Assembly: GCA_023397655.1 (NCBI GenBank)
Contig: JAEWTW010000052.1
Coordinates: 12,856-76,855, forward strand
DNA length: 64,000 nt
Direction of reading: 5' to 3'
Source: Bacillota bacterium
GTDB taxonomy: Bacteria > Bacillota > Clostridia > Christensenellales > SZUA-584
Shown here: piece after piece, positions 42,703-50,891 of the stretch
Layout of the letters: each line of letters opens with the position of its first letter
Numbering within the stretch: position 1 is the stretch's first letter
Position numbers and translations under genes: made by a program
The notes under the pieces: generated by a model
Databases searched by the model: none
Told to the model about the DNA's origin: nothing
The model's input: only the letters and a program-made list of their open reading frames with translations

Positions 42703-43509
42703 TCAAACGCCGAGACGGCTGATGACGCTCTGTGTTATCTGTTTAACGATGCTGTCCATATCACGGTTCTGTTTCTTTTTATCCTGAAAAGCGATCACGC
42801 AGTCGGGCACGGTATCCAACACCTTCTGCCCGCTGTCGCACGCCCCGCAGTTCGTGCAGTAAGCGCCTTTCTTGCCGAACACCTCGCTTCTGATGCGGAA
42901 CAGCTCCTTCTCTTCCTGCGGATCCAGCTCCCTCTCCCCGCCGATCTGCCGCGCGTTGATGGTGATCGCCGCGAAGTGCTCCAGCGTTTCCATCTTGAAA
43001 TACGCTTCCATCACGGTGCTGCCTACAGTCAGCGCGCCGTGGTTGGCCAGCAGCACGGCATCCGAGCTGCCGATTACCTTTTCCACCGAACGGGGCACCT
43101 GCTCCGTCGAGGGCGTTCCGTATTCCGAAAGCGCAACGGAGCCCAGCGTAAATATGACCTCGGGCAGTGTCAGCTTGTTGAGCGGCAGCCCCGCCACCGC
43201 AAACGCCGTCGCCTTCTGGGGATGCGCATGCACGATGCCCTTGACGTCCGGCCGTTTCCGATAGACGGCCAGATGCATCTTCATCTCGGATGTGGGCTTT
43301 AAGTCGCCCGAAATGACCTTGCCCGAACAGTCCACCTTTATCAGGTTTTCCGGCTGCAGATCGCCCTTGCAGATACCGGTGGGCGTAATCAGCAATGTAT
43401 CATCATCCAAACGTGCGGAAATGTTGCCGTCATTGGAAGCCACAAAGCCTTTCGCGTACAGCCTTTTCCCCGCTTCTATGATCTGTTCCCTGATTTCTCT
43501 TTCGAACAT
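42703..43509 (-). CDS. Class II aldolase (fuculose/rhamnulose-phosphate type) with a C-terminal Cys extension
   Basis: A 268-residue protein. The aldolase domain (1-210) keeps TSEMKMHLAVY (catalytic Glu), VHAHPQKATAF (zinc His-x-His) and LLANHGALTVG (zinc His), matching L-fuculose- and rhamnulose-phosphate aldolases. It should cleave a ketose-1-phosphate to DHAP and an aldehyde: lactaldehyde from rhamnulose-1-P, acetaldehyde from 5-deoxyribulose-1-P or methylthioacetaldehyde from methylthioribulose-1-P. The extra ~55 residues contain YCTNCGACDSG, a CxxCxxC motif absent from standard members, possibly a metal or Fe-S site. It lies between rhaA/epimerase and the ribokinase. Confidence 0.88.
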   Translation of the reverse strand: MFEREIREQIIEAGKRLYAKGFVASNDGNISARLDDDTLLITPTGICKGDLQPENLIKVDCSGKVISGDLKPTSEMKMHLAVYRKRPDVKGIVHAHPQKATAFAVAGLPLNKLTLPEVIFTLGSVALSEYGTPSTEQVPRSVEKVIGSSDAVLLANHGALTVGSTVMEAYFKMETLEHFAAITINARQIGGERELDPQEEKELFRIRSEVFGKKGAYCTNCGACDSGQKVLDTVPDCVIAFQDKKKQNRDMDSIVKQITQSVISRLGV

Positions 43510-43562
43510 TGAATCCCCCTCTGCCGAGTTTCTGAAGTCGGTCTTGTTTATAATCCGTAAGT

Positions 43563-44207
43563 CTACCGGCGATACGCCGCAACCGTCTGTTCCAAGAGTC
43601 CCTGATTGTAGAGCCCGTTGCCCACCACCATCACGTCCACGCCGTGCTTTTTGATCATATCGGCGATCTCAAGCGAGATGCCGCCGTCCATGTAGACGTC
43701 CATGTCCCGGCCTTTTTCCCTGAGCAGCGCTTTCAGACGGTCCACCTTGTCCACGCAGGACGCCTCGAAAGCCTGTCCGCAAAAACCGGGCTCCACGCTC
43801 ATAATGGAAATGAAGTCAAGATAGTGGAACAGGTGCTCGATACCGTCCAGTCCGTCTCCGGGGTTCACCGCCATGCCCACTTTCACGCCGAGGTTCCGTA
43901 TCTGCGTCAGCACGCGGATGGGCTGATCGCAGCAGTCGCGCTGTATGATCATGCGGTCCGTTCCCGCCTCAGCAAAAACATCTATCAGGTTCTCCGCCCG
44001 GTAAAGCTCAAAATGAACTTCAATGGGCAGACTGGTTACCTTTTTCAAGTCACTGACCACCTTGGGCCCGAACGACAAGTTGTGTACGTAATGGCCGTCC
44101 AGCACATCCAGATGCAAATAATCCACGCCGCAGTGTTCCAGTTCGCTGACCGCCTGCCCCAGATGGGCCATGTCGCAGGCCAGCAATGATGCCGATATTC
44201 TGGCCAT
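43563..44207 (-). CDS. Ribulose-phosphate 3-epimerase
   Basis: A 214-residue RPE: ISASLLACDMAHLGQAV, DYLHLDVLDGHYVHNLSFGP (metal His and Asp), VEVHFELY-type IEVHFEL, MSVEPGFCGQAF, VYMDGGIS. All metal and catalytic residues are present. It interconverts a ketopentose phosphate at C3 (ribulose-5-P or an analogue). The GGAGG-to-ATG spacing is good. A second, divergent epimerase lies at 29158. Confidence 0.92.
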   Translation of the reverse strand: MARISASLLACDMAHLGQAVSELEHCGVDYLHLDVLDGHYVHNLSFGPKVVSDLKKVTSLPIEVHFELYRAENLIDVFAEAGTDRMIIQRDCCDQPIRVLTQIRNLGVKVGMAVNPGDGLDGIEHLFHYLDFISIMSVEPGFCGQAFEASCVDKVDRLKALLREKGRDMDVYMDGGISLEIADMIKKHGVDVMVVGNGLYNQGLLEQTVAAYRR

Positions 44208-44242
44208 TCCATTACCTCCGATGTCTCAATACCTGATGCCTG

Positions 44243-45511
44243 TTATCTCAGCGACAGCACGTCGCGTTCATACTGTTTGACCGTATCGATCCATTCCGTG
44301 CCCACGCCGGCGTCCTTTTTGGCGCACAGATAATCCCACACGTCCGTATACGGCAGGTTTTTGCACTCCTCCAGCAGCGCCAGACGCATCGTATAGTCGC
44401 CCTTTTGCTCCGCGTCCATCAGCAGCGCCGTGGGCTCCAGCAGCGCTGTCAGCAGCGCCTTCGCTGCGGCGCGCATGCCGATGGTCCACTCCGCCACCCG
44501 GTTGATCGTCGCGTCAAAGAAGTCAAGTCCCAGATAGACATTCTTATTGTACAGTCCGCCGCGCACAAACTCGTGCATGATGTCGGTGAGCTCGTCGCTC
44601 AGCGTCAGCGTATGGTCGCTGTCCCAGCGAATGCCGCGGGACAGATGCAGCTGAATGCAGTCCACAAACGGGTGCACCGCCGAAAGCTTGTCAATGATGG
44701 TTTCCGTCGGCAGGTAATGGCCGGTGTCCATGCACACCCCGATGCCGTGCTTCGCCGCATACCCCAGATAGAAATCGTGCGAGCCCACGGTAAACGCTTC
44801 GATGCCGATGCCGAACAGCTTGCCCTCCATCACGTCGCGGGTGCAGGCTTTGTCATACTGTTTGTCGTATATTCTGTCCAAAGACTCGATGAGGTTCTCA
44901 CGGAAACGGAATCTGTTCACCGGCACGTCCTTCATGCCGTCGGGTATCCACAGGTTGTTGACGCACACCACACCCAGTTCCCTGCCGATCTGTTCGGAAA
45001 TCCGCCGTGAACCCTGTCCGCATTCCACCCAGAAATCCCGTGTCGCCTTATTGTTGGAGGCCAGCGAGAATCCGCCGTCCATGTTGGGGTGCGTGAAATA
45101 CGATACGTTCATATCGATGCCGCAGCCGCGCGCCTTCGCCCAGTCAATCCACTCTCTGAAATCCTCAGCATCCAGCTCGTTGCGGCCCTTCTTCGTCTTC
45201 GGTTCGGCATAGATCGTGTGCAGGTTCAGCTTGGGCTTGCCCGGGCAGCAGCTTACCGCCACCTCAATATCGCGGCGCATCTCGTCGCCGTTTCTCGCTT
45301 TTCCTGGGTAATTGCCCGTCACAACGTTTTCATTGTGCACGCCCGCCATATCCTCAAAGCCCGTTACGTCATCGCCCAGCCAATTGTGCAGCGAAATCGG
45401 GATCGTCTCAAACTGAGCAACAGCCACCTCCACATCAACTCCAAAGGAGAGAAAAGCACTCCTGGCCATGTCATAGCGCTTTTGAATGGTCTCCCTGTCC
45501 GCTTGCTTCAT
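44243..45511 (-). CDS. rhaA: L-rhamnose isomerase family protein
   Basis: A 422-residue TIM-barrel isomerase. ENVVTGNYPGKARNGDEMRRDIEVAVSCCPG and KLNLHTIYAEPK are close to RhaA; metal sites lie in GIGIEAFTVGSHDFYLGYA (Glu, His), CMDTGHYLPTE (Asp, His) and IRWDSDHT (Asp) with LGLDFFDA. It converts L-rhamnose to L-rhamnulose, though relatives accept other sugars. GGAGGTCTGAC selects the ATG at 45511. First cargo gene after the att site; its own promoter must lie in the 271-bp AT-rich leader. Confidence 0.88.
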   Translation of the reverse strand: MKQADRETIQKRYDMARSAFLSFGVDVEVAVAQFETIPISLHNWLGDDVTGFEDMAGVHNENVVTGNYPGKARNGDEMRRDIEVAVSCCPGKPKLNLHTIYAEPKTKKGRNELDAEDFREWIDWAKARGCGIDMNVSYFTHPNMDGGFSLASNNKATRDFWVECGQGSRRISEQIGRELGVVCVNNLWIPDGMKDVPVNRFRFRENLIESLDRIYDKQYDKACTRDVMEGKLFGIGIEAFTVGSHDFYLGYAAKHGIGVCMDTGHYLPTETIIDKLSAVHPFVDCIQLHLSRGIRWDSDHTLTLSDELTDIMHEFVRGGLYNKNVYLGLDFFDATINRVAEWTIGMRAAAKALLTALLEPTALLMDAEQKGDYTMRLALLEECKNLPYTDVWDYLCAKKDAGVGTEWIDTVKQYERDVLSLR

Positions 45512-45782
45512 GTCAGACCTCCAGTCGGACTGATGTTTTATCACCGGACGCGGAACGCCCGTGCCGAACTATCAGCCGGATAATCGTATATGTATTGTTT
45601 AATAAAGGGAACGCCTATTTCAATTAACACAATAGCATATTCTTTAAATTTAATCAATTTCAATGTTTTATTTATTAAATTGTTTCTCAACCAATCAGAA
45701 ATAACGAATCCGGCTTTTTTGTTGCTGAAAGCCCAGTAAAGATTGGCTGCCGCAGCGAATCCTGCGCTTACATTAAGCGCGC
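45512..45782. promoter_or_regulatory. AT-rich leader between the att repeat and rhaA
   Basis: Carries the presumed promoter and operators of the rhaA operon (ATTAAATTTAAAG- and TTTAATAAATA-like runs about 45635-45675). On excision this is the region that would be joined to the recombinase 3' end on the circle. A translation of 100 residues can be read through it but starts in another frame of sigK and looks spurious. Confidence 0.45.
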
Positions 45783-46414
45783 CGCGATACATAGGAGCGT
45801 GAGATACCCGTCTTCTTGGCGATTTCGCGCTGTGTCTGCGGCCGCAGCCCTCCAAGGCCGTAGCGCATCTCCAGCACCGCCTTCTCCCGCCTCGTCAGGC
45901 ACTTGCCCAACAAGCCGTACAGTGTACGCGTCTGTATGCGCAGCTCCGCCTGCTCCGACACCAGATCCTCCCGCGTGCCCAGTATGTCGATCAGCGATAT
46001 CTCGTTGCCTTCCTTATCCACACCGATGGGGTCGCTTAAGGATACCTCGCATTTGATCTTCTTGCTGGAACGCAGCGCCATCAGCACCTCGTTCTCAATG
46101 CACTTGGCCGCATATGTGGCCAGCTGCGTGCCTTTCTTGGGCAGGAATGAGTTCACCGCTTTGATGAGGCCGATGGTGCCGATCGATATCAGGTCATCGC
46201 CCGACAGCGCGGTATTCTGATACTTCTTAACGATGTGCGCCACCAAACGCAGGTTGTGTTCCACCAGCTTGTGACGAGCCGATTCGTCACCGCACGCACT
46301 TAAGCGGAGGCAATCCGCCTCCTCCTCTTTGGTAAGCGGCTTGGGGAACGTTTTTCCCGAGAGATATCCGGCCAGAACCAGCAGCTCTTTGATAAGGCTA
46401 AGAAAATCGAACAT
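45773..46414 (-). CDS. sigK: RNA polymerase sigma-K, N-terminal part (5' part of split sigK)
   Basis: Starts at the ATG at 46414 after CGGAGGCG and reads 213 codons to a stop just inside the element (SYVSRRA). It matches sigma-K throughout: GDESARHKLVEHNLRLVAHIVKKYQNT (region 2), DLISIGTIGLIKAVNSF, GTQLATYAAKCIENEVLM, and region 4 (LTRREKAVLEMRYGLGG, QREIAKKTGISRSYVSR). Region 4.2 is cut short, so the product is likely inactive until the element is removed. The first ~16 residues (MFDFLSLIKELLVLAG) are hydrophobic and align with the pro-sequence of Bacillus pro-sigma-K, shorter by about five residues. Confidence 0.95.
   Translation of the reverse strand: MFDFLSLIKELLVLAGYLSGKTFPKPLTKEEEADCLRLSACGDESARHKLVEHNLRLVAHIVKKYQNTALSGDDLISIGTIGLIKAVNSFLPKKGTQLATYAAKCIENEVLMALRSSKKIKCEVSLSDPIGVDKEGNEISLIDILGTREDLVSEQAELRIQTRTLYGLLGKCLTRREKAVLEMRYGLGGLRPQTQREIAKKTGISRSYVSRRA
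45783..45799. repeat. Attachment-site direct repeat, sigK N-terminal end
   Basis: CGCGATACATAGGAGCG, identical to 21443-21459. The sigK frame is read through it. It ends five bases before GATACCCG of the sigK coding sequence. Confidence 0.95.
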
Positions 46415-46687
46415 GAAAAGCGCCTCCGTTTTTATGCCATACCAAAGCATATGCACAGAGTGCTTATGTTTTGCCTGTCTTATTTTCTGCGGCACCCATC
46501 ATTATTATCATATGTGTACCCTTTCTTCGGGTATTTGGGGTAGGCACACACCGATCCGCCATGCAACCGGCAGCACATATTTTGATAGACGGAAATTTTA
46601 AATGTATGCTATACTAATCAACAGAATATCGATCCTTGCAATATACATGACGCTTTAAAATCCTGATTTTTTTAACGGAGCTTTATA
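46415..46687. promoter_or_regulatory. Divergent region between sigK and the DUF819 gene
   Basis: On the minus strand a CATATGAT (46514-46507) could be the -10 of a sigma-E-type sigK promoter, but the -35 is poor. On the plus strand TTGATA, 17 bp, TATGCT (or TATACT) near 46580-46610 forms a vegetative promoter for the DUF819 gene. No terminator. Confidence 0.4.
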
Positions 46688-47854
46688 ATGGTATTAAATA
46701 TTATTTTTATTTTCCTTTTCATTTTGTTCCCGGCTCTTATGATCTGGCTGTCCACCAAAATCAAGGTGCTTCAGAAGATAGGTTTGGTTCTGCTATGCTA
46801 CCTTATTGGTATGATCGTCGGGAATACAGGTATACTGCCGGAGGGCTTCAGCAAATTCCAATCGCTTTTGCAGGATGTCAGCGTGGCCGTCGCGCTGCCT
46901 TTGCTGTTGTTTTCATTGGATGTGAAGCGATGGCTCAAAATATCAAAGTCCGGCTTAATTTCGATGCTGCTTGCCGTTATCGCGATCGCTGTGACTGCAT
47001 TCGTGCTGCATCTTACGGTCGCATCCGGAACGCAGGACGGCTGGAAGCTTGGCGGCATGTCGATGGCTGTCTACACCGGGGGAACCCCCAACCTTGCCGC
47101 CATGAAGACGGCGCTGAATGTAACTAACGATACCTACATACTGTTTCACACCTATGATACGGTATTTTCTCTGCTCTATATCTTTTTCATGGCATCTGTT
47201 GCCAGAGTGTTTTTCCAAAAGGTATTCCGGCTCAAACCGTTTAAGCCGATGGAAGCATCGGATCTGGAACAGGCTTCGGACATCAGTGATGAGTCCATCG
47301 GGGTCTACTCGAAGATGCTTAAGCCAAGGGTATTAAAAGGTTTGCTGCTTGCATTTTTACTGTCGGCAGCTATTTTGGGCATTGCCTTTGTGATCGGCGG
47401 GCTGTTCCCGGCGGATTTCAGCACCGCCATCACGATACTGCTGATCACCTCCTTCGGCATAGCCTCCTCATTTATTAAACCGGTCCGCAATACCAAGCAC
47501 ACCTTCCATCTGGGCATGTATATTATCTACATGTTTTGCTTCACCGTTGCTTCCATGACAAAATTCGACGTCCTCGTACACATAGACTGGACCATACTGC
47601 TGTATGTCGCGATCTCTATTTTCGGGAGCATGGTGATTCACGCTTTGCTGTGCAAGCCATTTAAGATTGACTCGGATACGATGATCATTACTTCCGTGTC
47701 CGCCGTTTGCTCACCGCCGTTCGTTCCGGTGGTGGTCAGCGGGCTGAAGAACCGGGAAGTCCTCATCACCGGTCTGGTGACAGGCATCATTGGTTACGCG
47801 ATCGGAAACTATCTCGGAATCGGCGTTGCGATGCTGTTCCGTTCGTTTGCCTAG
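46688..47854 (+). CDS. DUF819 family membrane protein
   Basis: A 388-residue protein with about ten helices. GMSMAVYTGGTPNLAAMKTALNV is the hallmark of DUF819 (relatives called YjcL in bacilli). The second half has SAVCSPPFVPVVVSGLKNREVLITGLVTGIIGYAIGNYLG. The repeated GGT/SPP motifs suggest a transporter. ACGGAGCTTTATA precedes the ATG. It probably forms an operon with the PLP enzyme that starts 33 bp after its stop, so it may move that enzyme's substrate or product. Confidence 0.85.
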   Translation: MVLNIIFIFLFILFPALMIWLSTKIKVLQKIGLVLLCYLIGMIVGNTGILPEGFSKFQSLLQDVSVAVALPLLLFSLDVKRWLKISKSGLISMLLAVIAIAVTAFVLHLTVASGTQDGWKLGGMSMAVYTGGTPNLAAMKTALNVTNDTYILFHTYDTVFSLLYIFFMASVARVFFQKVFRLKPFKPMEASDLEQASDISDESIGVYSKMLKPRVLKGLLLAFLLSAAILGIAFVIGGLFPADFSTAITILLITSFGIASSFIKPVRNTKHTFHLGMYIIYMFCFTVASMTKFDVLVHIDWTILLYVAISIFGSMVIHALLCKPFKIDSDTMIITSVSAVCSPPFVPVVVSGLKNREVLITGLVTGIIGYAIGNYLGIGVAMLFRSFA

Positions 47855-47887
47855 ATCACAAATATCGTATTCCCACGGAGGTAAATG

Positions 47888-49351
47888 ATGAGTTCGAACA
47901 TACCCGAAAAGGGCAAAACCCACGAAGAAGTATTGGCGTTGCTGGATGGATTTGGCAAAGACGACCCTGCCTACAAGGACGGGAAAACGTGGAGCCTGGT
48001 TTATTATCTGGACAAAGCGCATACGGAATTTCTGGAGGCGGCCTACTCAAAGTATTTCAGCGCGAACGGACTGAACCCGACAGCCTTCAAAAGCCTGAAG
48101 CGGTTGGAAAAGGAAGTGCTGAAATTCACGGCGGAGCTGTTCCATGTGGACGATAACGCCTGCGGTGTCATGACGTCGGGGGGCACCGAAAGCTGCCTGC
48201 TCGCGGTCAAGACCTACCGGGATCTGGGTCGGGCGCATGGCATCAGAAAGCCGGAGATGATAATACCGGAATCGGCGCATGTGGCCTGGGATAAGGGCGC
48301 CGAATACTTCGGCGTCAAAATACGCAGAGCGCCGCTGGCTTCAGACTATGGTGTGGATACGGAAGCAGTCAAAAAGCTGGTCAGCAAGAATACCGTCATG
48401 ATTCTGGGCTCGGCTCCCGAATATCCCCATGGCATCATTGACCCCATAGAGAAGCTCGGAAAAATCGCACTACGCCATCACATTCCGCTGCATGTGGACG
48501 CTTGTGTCGGCGGGTACATACTGCCCTTTATTGAAGCCAACGGCGCGCAATTGCCGCTTTGGGATTTCAGAGTTCCCGGTGTCACGTCGATCTCAGCCGA
48601 TATCCATAAGTACGGTTTTGCGGCAAAAGGGGCCTCGTGCATACTCTACCGGAGTATCGAGCAGTTCAAATATCAGGTCTTTGTGAATCAGGACTGGCCG
48701 GGCGGTGTGTTCGCTTCTCCCGCGCTGCTTGGGACAAGGCCGGGCGGTGCGTATGCCGCAGCCTGGGCAACCATTCAGGCAAACGGCCGCGAAGGCTTCA
48801 TGCAGCTTGCAAAAAGAACGATGGACGCGGTAAACAAAATAAAGGCGGGCATTGCGCAGATCGAAGGTCTTGAGCTCATAGGCGCGCCACAGGCAAGCCT
48901 TCTGTCCTACCGTTCAACCAACCCAAAGCTGAATATATTTGTGGTCGGCGATATCATGGAACAGAAAGGATGGCTGGTTGACAGGCTTCAAAGGCCGGAT
49001 GCCCTTCATGCCATGGTCACGGCAGCCCACGACAAAGTTGTGGAGAAATATATCGACGATTTGAGCGATGCAGTTAAGACCGCGCTGGCTCACCCTGAAC
49101 TGGGCGATTCCGGACAAGCGGCGACATACGGCATGATATCGCACATTCCGCTGAGAGGGATGGTCAGAAAGCAGGTCATGGACATGTTCTCCGACTCCTA
49201 TAAGCTGAATGCCAGCGAGATCGATCTTTCTGACAGCGAAGCGCTCACCCCGGGCGCCGGGCAGGAAAATGAAACAGCGGGCAAAAAGGGTGTGCTGCAA
49301 AGGGTCATTAACTGGTACGTAGCGAAGCAGATGCAGAAGCAAAGCAAATAG
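47888..49351 (+). CDS. PLP-dependent decarboxylase/lyase (sphingosine-1-phosphate-lyase-like)
   Basis: A 487-residue fold-type I enzyme. VMTSGGTESCLLAVKTYRDL, HVDACVGGYILPFIE and SADIHKYGFAAKGAS (PLP Lys) match group II decarboxylases, and especially sphingosine-phosphate lyases (PAFKSLKRLEKEV; GRPGGAYAAAWATI). A GGAGG 6 bases upstream favours the second of two adjacent ATGs (47888). It probably splits a phosphorylated amino alcohol or decarboxylates an amino acid; no sphingolipid genes are seen, so the substrate is uncertain. Its C-terminal tail is basic. Pairing with a DUF819 membrane protein is notable. Confidence 0.82.
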   Translation: MSSNIPEKGKTHEEVLALLDGFGKDDPAYKDGKTWSLVYYLDKAHTEFLEAAYSKYFSANGLNPTAFKSLKRLEKEVLKFTAELFHVDDNACGVMTSGGTESCLLAVKTYRDLGRAHGIRKPEMIIPESAHVAWDKGAEYFGVKIRRAPLASDYGVDTEAVKKLVSKNTVMILGSAPEYPHGIIDPIEKLGKIALRHHIPLHVDACVGGYILPFIEANGAQLPLWDFRVPGVTSISADIHKYGFAAKGASCILYRSIEQFKYQVFVNQDWPGGVFASPALLGTRPGGAYAAAWATIQANGREGFMQLAKRTMDAVNKIKAGIAQIEGLELIGAPQASLLSYRSTNPKLNIFVVGDIMEQKGWLVDRLQRPDALHAMVTAAHDKVVEKYIDDLSDAVKTALAHPELGDSGQAATYGMISHIPLRGMVRKQVMDMFSDSYKLNASEIDLSDSEALTPGAGQENETAGKKGVLQRVINWYVAKQMQKQSK

Positions 49352-49402
49352 AGGTACGAAGGAAGAAGCGGAATTGCTTTTAAGAAGGCTTAGCTTTGTC
49401 GG

Positions 49403-50140
49403 TTACCGCCAGCGGCACAGCAGGCGCTCCAGCAGGTCCACCAAGCCGAACAGCAGCAGCCCCGCAACGCCGAGTATCAGTATGCCGGAGAACATGTCCG
49501 CGTAGTTGACGCGCATCCACGAATCCATGATGAAGTATCCGAGACCGTATTGCGTGCCGAACGTCTCGGTGAAGAACAACACCGACAACGCCGTGCCGAG
49601 GCTCACGCGCACCGAAGACAGCAGCGCGGGCAGCGACGCGGGCAGCACCACCATGCGCAGCACGTCCCTTTGCCGCGCACCCAGAGAGGTCATCGCAAAA
49701 AACGTTTCCTTCGGGATGCCCGCCACGGCGTCCCGCATGGACACGACGATCTGGAAAACCACGATCATCAGTATCATGAATATCTTGGACAGCTCGCCGA
49801 GACCGAATATGAGCATCACCAGCGGCAGCAATGCGATTTTGGGGATGGGATAGGTAAAGTACACGAGCGGCGACAGGCGCTTATTCCACGCCGGAAACCA
49901 GCCCATGCAAAGGCCCAGCGGCAAGCCGATCAATATGGATGCCGCCAGCCCCGCGAATATGCGCATAAGGCTCATCAGCAAGTGCAGCGCGATCTTGGCA
50001 AAAAAGATATGCCAGATGTTGACGAGTACCGTTATCGGAGTCGGGATAAACGGGATGCGCAGCGCCATTGCAAGCAGCTGCCAAACGACGAGCAACCCGA
50101 TGACCACCTTCGCCACACCCCATACGCCCGCCCGCTTCAT
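49403..50140 (-). CDS. ABC transporter permease (TauC/SsuC-like)
   Basis: A 245-residue permease with five to six helices and the EAA loop TSLGARQRDVLRMVVLPASLPALLSSVRVSLGTALSV. It belongs to the nitrate/sulfonate/taurine/thiamine-precursor importer group. It overlaps the ATPase gene by 4 bp and is the last gene of the UbiD-UbiA-UbiX operon. Confidence 0.92.
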   Translation of the reverse strand: MKRAGVWGVAKVVIGLLVVWQLLAMALRIPFIPTPITVLVNIWHIFFAKIALHLLMSLMRIFAGLAASILIGLPLGLCMGWFPAWNKRLSPLVYFTYPIPKIALLPLVMLIFGLGELSKIFMILMIVVFQIVVSMRDAVAGIPKETFFAMTSLGARQRDVLRMVVLPASLPALLSSVRVSLGTALSVLFFTETFGTQYGLGYFIMDSWMRVNYADMFSGILILGVAGLLLFGLVDLLERLLCRWR

Positions 50141-50889
50141 GATGCCCAGTCCTCCTTGACCATGCCGCGCAGCTCCATCACAAACGAGTAGAATTCCTTC
50201 GATTGCCTAAGGCCGCCTTCGCCGAACAGCGGGTTGTCGATCTCCCGCAGTATGCGCCCCGGCGCGGGCGACATCACGGCGATCCTGCGCCCGAGGTATA
50301 CGGCTTCCTCAATGCTGTGCGTCACGAACAGTGTGGACGTGGCATGCTCCTGCCAGACACTCAGGAACAGGTCTTGTATATCCTCGCGCGTGATCGCGTC
50401 CAGCGCGGAGAACGGTTCGTCCATCAGCAGCACATCCGGCTGCATAATGAACGAGCGGGCGATGGCGACGCGCTGCCGCTGCCCGCCCGAGAGCTGCCGC
50501 GGGAACTTGTTTTCCAGCCCTTTAAGCCCCAGCCTGTCCATGATATGCGCAGTGTACGGCGCGGCCGCTTCCACATCCGCCCCCTTCACCCGCAGCCCCA
50601 GCGTCGCGTTGTGATACACATCCGCCCAGTCCAGCAGCCCGTAGTTCTGCGGAATGAGGCCGATGCGCTGCACTTTTGGATCCACAGGTTGGCCGCCGAT
50701 CAGCGCCCGCCCCTCATGCTGCGTGATGATACCGGACAATACGTAAAGCACCGTCGATTTGCCGCAGCCGGACGGCCCGATCAGCGCGCAGATATCGCCC
50801 TTGTCGAGATGCAGGTCGAGTCCGCTCACCGCCGGGTAGTCGCCGCCCACCGTTTTATAGGTCACCGAAAGCGCTTCAATATCGATCAT
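50137..50889 (-). CDS. ABC transporter ATP-binding protein (SsuB-like)
   Basis: A 250-residue ATPase: Walker A GPSGCGKSTVLYVLSG, Q-loop IPQNYGLL, signature LSGGQRQRVAIAR, Walker B VLLMDEPFSALD and switch His TLFVTHSIEEAV. The ATG at 50889 is two bases after the binding-protein stop; a longer frame to 50967 begins inside that gene. It pairs with the TauC-like permease. Confidence 0.93.
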   Translation of the reverse strand: MIDIEALSVTYKTVGGDYPAVSGLDLHLDKGDICALIGPSGCGKSTVLYVLSGIITQHEGRALIGGQPVDPKVQRIGLIPQNYGLLDWADVYHNATLGLRVKGADVEAAAPYTAHIMDRLGLKGLENKFPRQLSGGQRQRVAIARSFIMQPDVLLMDEPFSALDAITREDIQDLFLSVWQEHATSTLFVTHSIEEAVYLGRRIAVMSPAPGRILREIDNPLFGEGGLRQSKEFYSFVMELRGMVKEDWAS

Positions 50890-50891
50890 GC

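Larger units (their letters stand above)
21443..45799 (-). mobile_element. Skin-like sigK intervening element with metabolic cargo
   Basis: Bounded by 17-bp direct repeats that sit in the same codons of sigK. One repeat plus the interior is 24,340 bp. The large serine recombinase gene ends 3 bp inside the repeat next to the sigK C-terminal half. All 22 genes are on the sigK strand, and apart from the recombinase and a 38-residue ORF they encode sugar uptake and catabolism, methylthioribose metabolism, an ABC-2 system and a regulator. No phage structural, integrase or replication genes are seen. In Bacillus subtilis and Clostridioides difficile comparable elements are excised from the mother-cell chromosome to build active sigK; the same role is inferred here. 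Confidence 0.93.

Noticed and set aside
21443..45799. The region as an ordinary composite transposon or integrative conjugative element
   Set aside because: There are no transposase, relaxase or replication genes, no terminal inverted repeats, and the ends fall exactly in sigK codons.
21443..45799. A prophage
   Set aside because: No capsid, terminase, portal, tail, lysis or phage repressor genes are present.
45541..45855. A 104-codon minus-strand frame across the sigK N-terminal junction and the rhaA leader
   Set aside because: It begins out of frame inside sigK and runs through AT-rich control DNA. It has no ribosome site or match.
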